Source: Hydractinia symbiolongicarpus (taxonomy: Eukaryota > Cnidaria > Hydrozoa > Anthoathecata > Hydractiniidae). From it: a stretch of DNA of 64,000 nt. Under the pieces are notes generated by a model. That model made no database searches and had not been told where the DNA came from. It saw only the letters and a list, made by a program, of their open reading frames with translations. Location of the stretch: assembly GCF_029227915.1 (NCBI RefSeq), contig NC_079882.1, forward strand, positions 21,829,001 through 21,893,000. The letters run 5' to 3'. A program made the translations under genes and the position numbers. This document shows positions 24,901 through 35,900 of this stretch, in pieces; position 1 is the stretch's first letter; each line of letters opens with the position of its first letter.

Positions 24901-27593
24901 AAATAAGAGTAATTTCAGTCGTTCAACTTTAAGTTTCGCCAAGGACTAGTTTTGTAAATATATTTTTCATATGTAGTGACCAGTGAGGATGATGCAGAAC
25001 GTGTTTTGTTTGCATATGGTTATGGTGCAAATGTACCCAGTACAGCTAAAAGGCGGATGCAACAAAGGTAGGTTTACACTTCTTAAATTAAGATAAACAC
25101 TAGTGGTAAGGCCGGCGAGACACGAGGTAATTTAATCGTGGTAACAGCCAACTGTCGCTTCAAATTTACTTTTTGAATTTTAGGATTTGTTGAGATTTTT
25201 AAACTTCTATATTTATCTTGTCACTGCTTTTTATTAGATATATAAATAGAACCCTACAATTTAAATAGAGCAGAAATTGATTAAAACGTTTAACAATTGA
25301 AAATTATCGTGTGTTTCTCTCTCTCTTTTATACTTTCCATGAATAAATATCACTTCTATGTATATATATTAGTGTTCATCTTGCAAGAAGAGTTTTGCAA
25401 CTTGAAAGAGCGAATACATCATTACGTCACGATATTGAGCGTGAAACCAAAAAAAGACAAGAAATAGCAGAGGAGGTGATATATACAATCTTTTATATCA
25501 TTTCACCGAGTTTCTTCATTTTTCAATTATTTACCATCATTCAAGTATTTTGTATTTTTTGTTTCTTCGTATTGTAGCTTCGGAACACGACTGGTTTACT
25601 CAATGAGGCGCAACAACCCTACAATTATTTGATTGACAGTATTCGAACACGTGATGAACAGAACAATATACAAAAGAAGACGTTGTCTGCCCTAGAAAAT
25701 GATATCAGGTGATACATCGGATATTACAATCTTCTTTTCTACCTAAAAATTAGTCACATTATTTGTTATTGATTTTCCCTTCAGAACGTTAAAAAAAGAG
25801 AACAATGATTTGAAATCATCGAATAACCAAATGTCGTGTGATTTGGAGAGATTATTAAACCAAAGAGAGGTTGGTTTCTTGTACTTGACAAAACTTAACT
25901 TTTCAGTCACTTAATGGCTGCACGTGTTGAATGGGCGTGCTTGTTTTTTTTTTGTGTGTGAGTGTGTTTCGATAAACTTTCCAGGTCAAAAAAAGCAGTT
26001 GAGTAAGTAATTATGCAAAAAAAAAAATGGTTGATCTGCAGAGTTTAGTCAATTTAAATTATTAACATGCGTAAAAATACCCAGGATAAGCGGAAAGATG
26101 ATTTTCCTCGCCCTCCCCCCATCCCCCCTCCGTCTCCATTCGCAAGAAAGGACCGTCGAAAAAAAGCAGAACAATAAGGTAGAGGTTATACACAAAGCAT
26201 GATGTTATTCTGTGTTATTTTATAAAGTCAACGACCTCAATCTAAATCAACCAAAATGGAAATATTAATAAAATCTAGTTGGTTTGGTTTATCGAGAGAG
26301 TAATCTGCAGTGCAGCCTTAGAATGTTTTATTTGAGCTGTAGAATTTGTCAGGGCAGTAAAAAACTTATATATGGGTACTGAACTAGTATCTTTAATTTG
26401 TATTTCATGATACTTTCGTCACTTTTTTGCAGGAAATAAGTGTGATAAAACAGGTTTTGGTTGATTTGAAATCATCGCAAGTGGAAGGCTCGTTTAGCAA
26501 GACAGGAAAAACCTCTTCAACGATATATGGAGCACATCATCGAACTTCATCAAAAAAAGATGATCTTCAGACAACTACTGCTAATCCAATCGTTTTTGTG
26601 AGTGCATTTTTCATTAAAGTTTTTTTCTCCTGCTAGGCGATAAATTCTTTAAATGTCCTTAGTTCCTGCCACTTTAGAATAGAATGATGATCCATGATTA
26701 CCATGGTGATAGCTAAAATTTAACGGAGCTTTCCAACTTCCACCGTAAATAACTGGTAATTTGCTTTTGTTCTGTAGGTACAGAGTTTGTAGCCTACTGA
26801 AGATATTTGAATTTAAATTTATTTAAAATCTCAGGAAAAAACTAAAAAGAAACAGGAAGAAATGCAGTTGTGAAGTAATTTTAGGAGAATGCACCAAATT
26901 GAATGTCAAATAAATGCAGGAAATCGCCAAAACGTCTCAACTTTGTGGAAAAATTGCCAACTGACTTTAAAATACGTAATAGCATCATCAAAAAAGAAGC
27001 AGGCGTTTTTTTAATACATTTCAAGGGAATTTTTTAAACCTTGATATTGTCGAATCCTTTAACATTTAGGCTTTATTTGAACCTAGCGAATACTAATCCA
27101 ATTTGGGTAATATTGTTAACTATTTAAAATCTAGAGGTGTTTAAGTTTTAGTCTTGAGAAAAACAACTCAACCTTTATAATTTCCTGGTTTGGTGTACTA
27201 GCTTTGAATCTTCTTTTTAAACAGCAAAAGCGCGTATATGTATCCGGGGGGTCGCAGTATTCTATATTATGCCAGTTGAGTTTGGCTAAACTCGAAATTT
27301 GCTGCAGACTACATGTTGCGCTTAGCTTTGTTCTTACGATGTGCGTGTAAATTTCTATTGGAATGAGATAATAAAAGTGATGACGTTGTAAAATGTGATC
27401 GAAAGTTTTTTTGCAATTTAAAAAACCATTTATAACCATTTAAAATGTTCTCTTATTTCAGGCTTCATTAGTTTTTCTTCGGATTTTATTGCTTGATTGC
27501 TTTTGTTTTATTTAGACGAAATCCGAGCCACCCTCATGGTACACGAAGTTAAAACGTCAAAACGATTCAAAAAGCAGAATCAAGAAGAAATAG
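21912..27593 (+). CDS. PIBF1: PIBF1/CEP90 homologue, complete, 15 coding exons
   Basis: Joined exons encode about 801 aa: 21912-22577, 22691-22810, 22896-23029, 23130-23238, 23462-23643, 23812-23937, 24021-24119, 24433-24598, 24747-24897, 24977-25067, 25373-25475, 25578-25708, 25785-25869, 26433-26597, 27516-27593. All junctions are GT..AG and keep frame. PIBF1 (CEP90) is a coiled-coil protein of centriolar satellites needed for centriole distal appendages and ciliogenesis; the human protein has 757 aa. Diagnostic stretches are [49 protein letters not shown], the signature [32 protein letters not shown] and the tail [14 protein letters not shown]. The N-terminal ~75 residues are Ser/Thr-rich and not conserved; almost everything else is predicted coiled coil. 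AATAAA at 27800 fits the 3' end. Start chosen as the first ATG of a long exon; an upstream untranslated exon is likely. Confidence 0.96.
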
Positions 27594-28201
27594 ATCCAGT
27601 GGAAACCTCGTCCCTTGGACTTTTTTACACCTATGTTATTGTGCCGACTTCTCAGAATATCATTGGCATAAAAGAACCCTGGAGATGAGGTTGATCAAGT
27701 GGTATATAGCTGGCTACTTGAAACTTCTAATTTATTTTTTGCTGTGTCGATTGATCAAAGAGGAAAAAATATCTTTTTTTAGATTGTATATATTTGTATA
27801 ATAAAGTAATTTGTAACTAAGCAATTACACAATCATTTTATTTTTATTTTCCGGTTTTTAATATTCCGCTTTCGCTGAGCGTATCACATTCTCTGTCCCT
27901 TCCTTTGGTGTTCCATACAATGTGGAACATGCCAATCAAAGATTTTTCATCCGAACAAATTATGCAAAATCAATTTATACAGCCTTATTACCACAATGAG
28001 TCATTGTTTCATCATTAAGTTTTATCGTCATCAGCACAAGCAATGAAAAAATTTTATTTTGACTACGTCAAATTTTTCTTGTTTATTTTTCCAAGCATTT
28101 ATTTATTTTAAAGCATTTCAACACTGCGAAGAATCTTCCTCTCTGCAGTAACAAACACAAAACAAAGGGTTGGTTGTGGTGCGAACGTACATACATTTTG
28201 C
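27594..28201. other. PIBF1 3' UTR and intergenic
   Basis: Contains the polyadenylation signal AATAAA at 27800-27805. The block ccctggagatgaggttgatc at 27676 belongs to a short motif repeated elsewhere (34520, 35762). Confidence 0.5.
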
Positions 28202-28483
28202 ATGGTTTTGAGCCAAACGAAATCCAAGGTTAGTTTAGGTCAAAAAGACAAAAGTCAACCTCGTCACCAGGGCTTCTCGTATCTTTCTGAAATGCGGACG
28301 GCGATACGAACAGACCCTGGACAAGCGTTAAGTGAGCAAAAGCCAAGTAGCGTGAAGATTAAACTAGGATTTCAGGCTAGTGAAAAAGTGGTGGCAAAAT
28401 CAAAACAAGTGAAAGGGACAGTATGTTTTGGCTTTAGACAAACAGAGTTGGCTAGGATCATACTGATTCTTTGGCTCTGTTAA
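28202..28483 (+). CDS. Possible small exon or ORF, unidentified
   Basis: A 93-codon frame whose first 73 codons have less AT bias than the flanks (MVLSQTKSKVSLGQKDKSQP ... KVVAKSKQVKGT) and end at a good donor, GTATGT at 28421. That could make 28202-28420 a first coding exon. No matching downstream exon in phase was found before the gene at 31008, and I recognise no domain. It may equally be a chance frame. Confidence 0.25.
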   Translation: MVLSQTKSKVSLGQKDKSQPRHQGFSYLSEMRTAIRTDPGQALSEQKPSSVKIKLGFQASEKVVAKSKQVKGTVCFGFRQTELARIILILWLC

Positions 28484-28591
28484 ACGACGATATGAAAAAT
28501 ATATATTTTAAAAAATGTGGCAAAAATTAGGTTACCGTGAAATGCTGGAATAAAAAGCAGCGCTTATCAACTGTGATAGTAAGTTCATATA

Positions 28592-29411
28592 CAGTAGACT
28601 CTCTTTAATTCAGGAGACCGAAAAAAAGTTCGAGTTAGGGAGAGTTCGAAATAGGGGAAGTTCATAAATTTTTGTGAAATTTTGTCCAAAAATCAGGGTT
28701 GGTGGTAGTAAATAGACTTCATACATACATCCATCTATATATCTTGAGAATTATATCTTCTATTTTAATTCAGACGTATTTCTTATTTTGCAAAAAAGTC
28801 ATGAATACCGGTTTGCTTTTTGCAGTGTTGCTCCTCCTTATCGACAAAACGATCAAGCATATTCAACGGTCTCATCATTTGCTAGCCAAATCGAGAAAAC
28901 AAACTAAACTTTTCTAAAATCTCAATAGCATTCCGGACTTCGATTATTCCAGGCTTAAAGAGTTGCTCCCCATCGAACATTTCATTCCCTTGGTCATCAT
29001 CATCGTATTTTGTTTTCATAGACTTTTCACTGCGCCGACGTTTTGCTGGAAAAGTCGCCATCTTGTTGATTAATAACAAAAATATATCCTTTGTTGTTTG
29101 AAAAGAATCCTAGACCTTCGATTTTCAAATCGAACATGTAAAACCCTGTTTACACTCGATGAAAGTTAAGCAGAGGGAGATAAAATGGCTACTTTACGTA
29201 ATTCGATCCTCAAAAGTTCGATTTACGGAGTGAAATGATCTAAAGGGACCGGAAATATGGTTCGAAATATAGAGTTATTCGAATTATGGAGATTCGAATT
29301 AGGGGGAAGTGAATCATGACAGTTTGTTAAGGGATTTTGGTGGGACCAGAAGATTTGTTCGAATTAAGAAGAGTTCGAATTAGGGGAAGTCGAATTTCAG
29401 AGAGTTTACTG
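28592..29411. mobile_element. pogo/Tigger-like element with transposase C-terminal remnant
   Basis: Ends CAGTAGACTCTCTTTAATTC and the reverse complement of CAGTAAACTCTCTGAAATTC, flanked by TA on both sides (28590-28591, 29412-29413). Subterminal blocks repeat ttcgaattaggggaagt, as usual for this group. On the minus strand, about 29060-28790 reads PAKRRRSEKSMKTK, then GIIEVRNAIEILEKFSLFSR and, after a stop, LDRFVDKEEQH and TGIHDFFAK, the C-terminal end of a Tigger-type DDE transposase. The rest of the transposase is missing. Confidence 0.85.
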
Positions 29412-30453
29412 TAGAGTATATTGTAAAATTGCTCTATATGCGAAACAAAACCCTCATTTTTTTCAATTTCATTACTTTCTCATAAACGGAAATACCGTTT
29501 TGATAAGGATTTCGTGCGCTTAACTACGGGTGCGCTTATAACTGGGTGGGCTTGATTACGGTATTTTACGGTACCTGACACAACACTGGAACTATAATAA
29601 TACTAACCAAGACTTGGTATCGCATGCCATTACGGAATTTCGTTTGCTATAAAATAATTTCTCTTGCAATTAGGTGAAGTGGTCAACATGTATAAAAAAC
29701 GGACAAAAATTCAGTTAAAGCGTAGTGATTCAGCCTCCTGGGGGCCTATTTTGTGAATATCGAAATGCAATAACTTGAATACAAACAGGCTTATTGACTT
29801 AAAAGATGTTATGATGTGCTTTTAGAACAATGTAAAGGAATTAGCTTGAAGAATTAGTCTTTACATTTTTTAAACAAAATCTTTTAACCCTCGGGGATAA
29901 AAATATAATGGTAGCTCCGAGGGGAGACATTAACACTTGCCTCAATAAGATTTTCCATAAAACACGCCCTCTGCAGCCGAGTGGTACCAAATTACATTTT
30001 GTTGGCAAGCCAGCGAGGTGTTTACAACGTTTTCAAATTGCATTGGCTTATGAATTATGGCCCAAGCAAAAGAAACGTTCCGAAAGTACAGGAAATCTAA
30101 AAGAAACGCGACGCGACACAAAACGCTGTGTTGGAGAAAAAAAATATATAAAAACGCACCGAGTGATGTGTATACTGCCCACCAAACTGCTCCTATAAAC
30201 ATATAATTTAATGAGAGATATTTGGTCTCTCTGTCCATAAGGAGGTCACTTTGGAAGTTTAAAGTGGTGCCATGGCACCATGACACCAGCGCTAGATCCG
30301 CCCCTGTTAAAACGTAAATGAATGAGCCTCTAATGCCTATCATTGAAAGAAGAAGGAGCTTTTTGCTTTTCCAATTACTTTACGGCTAAAATGGAAATTC
30401 TTCCCAAGCAACCATAAAATTATGTGACAAATTTCCCTCCTAGAAATATACCT
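29412..30453. other. Gene-free stretch
   Basis: No gene recognised. Overlapping frames at 29908-30343 on both strands have no family motif; the block 30200-30300 (ataaggaggtcactttgg, gcgctagatccgcccctg) looks like old transposon sequence. Confidence 0.35.
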
Positions 30454-30771
30454 TAGATAGATAGATAGATGTGCATATTTTACATGGCTAGCCTGACACC
30501 CTGTCTATTATTTCCAGGAGGAGCCATGGCTTAGATGGAGAGTCCTAGAGTATTTAATGCGCATTTTGAGCGACGCAGACCCAATTAGGGCCCGCGCTCT
30601 ACTAGACAACTCCCGGCAACATCCAATGGCCCACACAGTGTGCCATCTTCCCAATTTCCCTCACATGGCTTGGGTTAACTCGGGGCTATGGTAACATTCA
30701 CTCGCCCATGTTGAATCGCCGTCAAGAGGAATCGAACCCCGGTCTCCCGCACAGAGTACGAGAGCTAACCT
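30454..30771 (-). mobile_element. tRNA-derived SINE, head-truncated copy
   Basis: Same family as 49565-49914, with the (GATA)n tail at 30454-30470 on the plus strand and the B box (minus strand GGTTCGATTCC, plus ggaatcgaacc at 30729). It stops inside the A-box region at gagagctaacc, where a short hairpin sequence follows. Confidence 0.88.
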
Positions 30772-30778
30772 TTATTTT

Positions 30779-30809
30779 ATCCCCATGACTTTATACAAGT
30801 CATGGGGAT
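30779..30809. repeat. Hairpin, 13-bp arms
   Basis: atccccatgactt and aagtcatggggat separated by tatac. It directly follows the broken end of the SINE and is followed by gaggtt, part of a motif repeated in this window. Confidence 0.6.
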
Positions 30810-31007
30810 GAGGTTCGTTTTTTGTTATAAAAAAACCTTTTGTCATTAAAACAGATAAAAAAAAGGTAATGAGAACTATGCCCTAATTCAATCACTTTGG
30901 GAATAACATTTTCAAATACATGCTTGGTATAACAAAAGCCTCTGGGACAAGATTTCGAATTTTTTTGACGCTCATATTTTGTGCTATGGTAAACAAAAAA
31001 TCTTATC

Positions 31008-32906
31008 ATGGAGTTCGCTTGTAACACTAAAACGATTGGAAGAGGAAGAGGTAAAAAAAAAGACTTTTAGAACATAAAAATTCTGTCATGCTTGTTATGT
31101 TTTGTTAAGTGTTGTTATAATTTTAGGTCGCGCAAAACTTTTGTTTCTTGTAAGAAATTCACAAAACCTTGGCAAAAACGTTGGAAGTACAAAGTCACGA
31201 GAACAAGACAACAACAACAAAAACAATGTAAACATTAAAGATTTACCATGCCCTGACCAATTTCGAGACACAGTGAATTCGTGGAAGTTAAGAATTACAA
31301 CAGAACACAGTCGAGAGGTTTGTTTACTATATATGTTTGAACTTTGTTTCTTTATGATTTTTTTGTACGATGTTTGCCGTAAAGGGATAAACACTTCACA
31401 AGGGACGGTTTTATTTTATCCATGAGGTAATCAAGTTATTGTTTTTATCTGTGGCCACCAGTTACAATCATTATGTATTTTTGTATGAAGCTATCACAGT
31501 TACAAAAAATAAACCCCAGTTTACACTATGTTTTTATATTTGTGTCTAGACCTCGTGATTTTTTCGGTGTACTTAGAGTGGAAGAAGAGTTACGGCTTTA
31601 AGCCGGTTGAAGGACCCTTTTTACAGTATATTTTAAAAGCCTGGTGCAAAGTAGGTTATTAAAAAGAATATCTGTTAATATGGAGAAAACACGTGCAGAG
31701 GATGCAATCTTAAAATTGCCCCACTTGGGCTTCAGCCCCAACCACTCTCCTCCCTAGATTTCTGACACCAACCATTCCATTGTATGCGGGAAACCCGGAA
31801 CTCTTAAGGCGGGGGCAAACCAGTCCAACATTTCATCCAACATTTTTTTCCCATGTTGGATGAAATGTTGGATGAAAAAATGCATGTTGGATGAAGCAAA
31901 ATTTTAGGTTTGTGGGACTGCTTTTAAAAACACTCGAACGATAAAGAGTTCATTCATTTATAAAAAACAAAATGGCGTACGGAAAGAATTCTGCAGTGCT
32001 GCTTATTGTGCTGAATGAACTCGTCGATTCAGACGATGAAGAACCAACCCGCGGAAAAACAAGAGAGTGGATAAAGAGAAGGATACAAAATAGATATTTT
32101 AGTAATATCATTAAAAATTGAAGATCGAAGACAGATTCGGATTTAGGGAAATGTTTCGGATGGACGTGGGGGATTTCGATATTTCCTCCTTAATGAAATA
32201 TCCTATCTGATATCGGGTCAGATGAGCAACTGTGGTGGCCACAGACCAATCTTGGCAGAAGAAAGACTCGCCCTTACTCTTCGTAATGTTTTTATTGAAA
32301 CGCATCAAATTAAAATCATTCCATTAAAAAATTCAACGTTCCAAATTCGCGGGATTTTTATATGTTGGATGAAAAGTACCACCAAACCAATCCAACATGG
32401 AAATTTACGCAACTCAGATAGAGAATTCCTTTGATCTTGCCGAAAATGTTGCATAAAAAGTTTGACGGCGATCAAACTTCATCCAACATCGTCCAACACG
32501 ATTTTTTTCTTCTCTTTTAAAAATTTTAAAATTTTTAAAATTTTGAAATGACTCAAACCAGTCCTACATTTCATCCAACATCACAAAAATTGCATGTTGG
32601 ATGAAATGTTGGACTGGTTTGCCCCCGCCTTTATGGTGAAATCTCACTAAATAACAGTTTACCATATAATCAAGCTTAAAGCACAATAGCCTGGACCGAG
32701 CTGGTTCACATCATATGAACAGTCAAAAAAGATATTATTTATTTTTATTCTTGTAGTGTATATGCAAGCGTGAGATTGTGGAGCTACGATGTGAGAACTG
32801 CACAAAGATATTTAAAGGTAGACCTCATTTGGCGTGCGAATTGCACAAAAATGTGATCCATTTAATGGATTACAGAAATTGTCCTCATTGCCATGAAGAA
32901 ATATAA
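31008..32906 (+). CDS. Small RING-like Cys/His protein, 127 aa, three exons
   Basis: Exons 31008-31050, 31127-31317 and 32757-32906 join in frame (GT..AG) to 127 aa ending at TAA 32904-32906. The N-terminus carries TIGRGRGRAKLLFLV; the middle is hydrophilic (QDNNNKNNVNIKD); residues 53-78 (LPCPDQFRDTVNSWKLRI) look like a conserved segment. The last exon has eight potential zinc ligands: C79, C81, C90, C93, C105, H108, C120, C123, a paired spacing like that of a RING or other cross-brace fold, ending CPHCHEEI. I cannot name the family. The RG repeats near the start could be methylarginine sites, which is speculation. Exon 1 is short, so the start is the weakest part. AATAAA at 33261. Confidence 0.6.
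31807..32630. mobile_element. PIF/Harbinger element, internally deleted, with transposase N-terminus remnant
   Basis: Ends AGGCGGGGGCAAACCAGTCC are exact inverted repeats extending over ~37 bp (catccaacat included), flanked by the trinucleotide TTA on both sides, the Harbinger target type. Inside, the plus strand has MAYGKNSAVLLIVLNE, TREWIKRRIQNRYFSN and, in another frame, FRMDVGDFDISSLMKYPI and ILAEERLALTLR, which match the start of Harbinger transposases. The DDE core is missing. It lies in intron 2 of the 31008 gene. Confidence 0.88.
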
Positions 32907-35900
32907 GAAGTCTATGATAAAGTGCCATATATGCATTGAGATAGGTCAAAAAAAAATTGTTAAAAAAAATTGATATTCCTTTGGACAAATGTGTTCCCGC
33001 CATTACTATGACGATCCCTATCCTGCCCAGTACCCTTCCCATTTTCCTGTATCTATATTTCTCTTCACGAAATGATGAAATGTTTTCACGATGACTTGGT
33101 TCTGTTACGTTAGTTGTGTAATCTTAAATATTAGAATGTATATATTTATATTGGTAAACAAAATATATTTTGTTTCATGAAAGCGAAAGAGTGATATCGT
33201 ATGTCTTTGTCGATTTTGTTTTCGCGCCTGATTTCTGCATAAGTTAATTGCGATGAAAAAAATAAATTCAAGTTTGTTAGTGTCTTAATGGTTGACCTGA
33301 TCATGGTTGACCTGAGCTAAGGTAGTTTCGCCAGGAAATATTAATGGAATATATTTTGGCGAAAATTTAGTTTCGAATCAAAATTTCGCAATTTTTAACA
33401 TTTCGCGAGAATTTAAATTCGTGAATGGATAGTTTCAATAAATTTTTGCAAATGGTCAAATACTACGACTTGTAGGAGCCGATTTATGAAAAGGGTGTTG
33501 GATATTTCTTGTCAAATAACGGTCATTACGCTGAACTAATTACTTCAGTTGTTCAACAATCAATTAAAATTTTTAAACGAAATAGATCACAATAATAACA
33601 ATGTTAATTGCCTGTGACTTTACCCGTACAATAATTTATGTCGCAGTAAATATAAACCAACTATTAATTGATAGAATCACATTATTTTATCGCATGATTT
33701 GTTCTAAAGCCAATTAAAATCAAAAAAAAAAAAAATTATAAAATACAAAACATTTTTATAAGGGGTGTTTTTTACGCTAAGAAATCAACACCCCACCTCG
33801 TAAAATCTCCTAAAAAGCCTAAAAATAGAGACCCTTTTAAGTCTCCCATTTAACCTAAATTTTAGACCGAAACTATTAATTCTTTTTAAAATCTTCAAAA
33901 AAAAAAAAAAATTTGGGCAAAAACCATAGTCATAAGACAGTCTCATCACTATGATTTCACCTAAAATCTAAAATTGTTTATAGTGACATTGGTGTTAAAA
34001 ATTTGCAAAATTGCGCAAGCACAATGACTTAACCCCAAATTTTGAATTTAAAGGGAATTTAATTTCTCGAATGACAGAATTGACAAAAAATTGCGAGAAC
34101 ATGTTTTTGCGAAAGCTCTTTTTGTCAAGTTTATCTGCAGGAGATACCATTGTATACGACAGTAGGACAAAACTGAGTCGTAAATTATATCGGTTGGCAA
34201 AATATGAACATCTGAATAACGTTGCGACTTCAAGCGGTTATACATGTTCTATATATTTTGTATATGCTCCTCAAAGATTACGTCGCTGAAACTATAAAAA
34301 AAATTTTAAGAACCAACTATTTTGTGCCGTCTCGCTGTCTGCTACTTTAAAACTGAACTTTTCTTATTCGCGCTTTTTAGGTGTCCTACTATCCCTCCTA
34401 CTCGCGGTAGAAATTGAGCGGCCTATTGAAATTTTGGCCCAATCATATTTGAGAATCAACCAACTGCTTCCAATGCTTCTTTTTTAAACCCCATCCTATT
34501 ATAAAAAGTAAAAAAAAGCCCTGGGGATAAGGTTGATCAGTACTATATGTCTTGCTGGCCCAGCATTTAACATCGCCAAGAAGCAGGGAAGCTTTTAAAA
34601 ATAACGAAAAAAGTTGCTTTAGACATTGCCAGATTATGTCATCGAAAGCGAATTTATCGTTAGCAGCAAAAAACAAAGTATAACACATTTTTAATTTTTT
34701 TTTTAACAAACAAGTTGTTTGTTGTCCATTGATCAAGACCATAGAAATTTACGCAAAAAAATGTGTGTCTGATATTCTTAAAATTTCGAAAATTGACCCT
34801 TATGATTCTTATAAAATAATTCTTCCAACAAAATGTTAGCTAAAATGAATAACTTCAGACAAATCTTGTTTCACATAAATAGAACATTTCCACTTCGCCG
34901 TCATCTGAGTTTCTTTTTATCCAAATATAAATTCCCTAATTACCACAAAGTAATATCGCTTCATTAAAAGAACAGGACTGGTTTCAGAGAAGTTACCTTG
35001 TCGTGAAGAAAATACAAACATATTTTCCCTAATGGAATTAACCCCCGCTATTGTAATTAATAATTTGTCCAATAAACATCTATATCAGGTTAAATAATGA
35101 GAGATTAACACAAGGGAAAACTATTCTAAAAACAGCAAAAAAAATTATTTTTCTTTTAGTTTTTTTATCGAAACAATATAGTAAAATGCAAATGTTTGAA
35201 ATAGGAGAGAAAAACTCGCATAATTTCCGCGTCATGTCGTCTTCGCACGAAAAAGAAATTATCACAGGAAAACCAAACTTTTGGTTCGTCATCTTTGTAA
35301 CTGTCAGGTGATATGAATCATTTTTTTGCTGTCAGTATTGAAATCTTATCTTAAAGAAACTGGAAATTAAAAAGAAACTGAAAATAGGCTACTGCACAAA
35401 AACCGTTTTTGCTGAATCGTACTTTTACGTTAGTAACTTTAGTTAAGTACGTTGCTCAAAATGTTTTTACAAACTACAATGTACCTAAAAGAATCCATAA
35501 TTTCTCTAGTACAATGCTTTCATAACAACCAAGAAGTATGGCTTCAGCCATTTGTATTGTTTTTTTCACATATCCTTATATTTTCAGGAATACGAATCAT
35601 CAAGCTTGGATTTCCAAATTATTTTAAGAATATTGCTAAGGCTTGATAAAGTAGTAGTGTAACCAGCAACTTCGATTCCAGGGCTTTTTTTCTCATTTTG
35701 ATATAAGGCACGGCGGACGGGCTTGTTGTCTCTTTTTTACAACGATAAAGAAGAAACAAAAAGCCCGGGGTTGAGGTTGATGTAACCAGCTGTCGCGCAT
35801 AATTTAAAAATGCATTATATTTTTTTTCTTTGATTGGATATTTAACTTATCCTCAATCATGTTTCAAAGGTCATCGCGTTTCTCACGACATGCTTAATTA

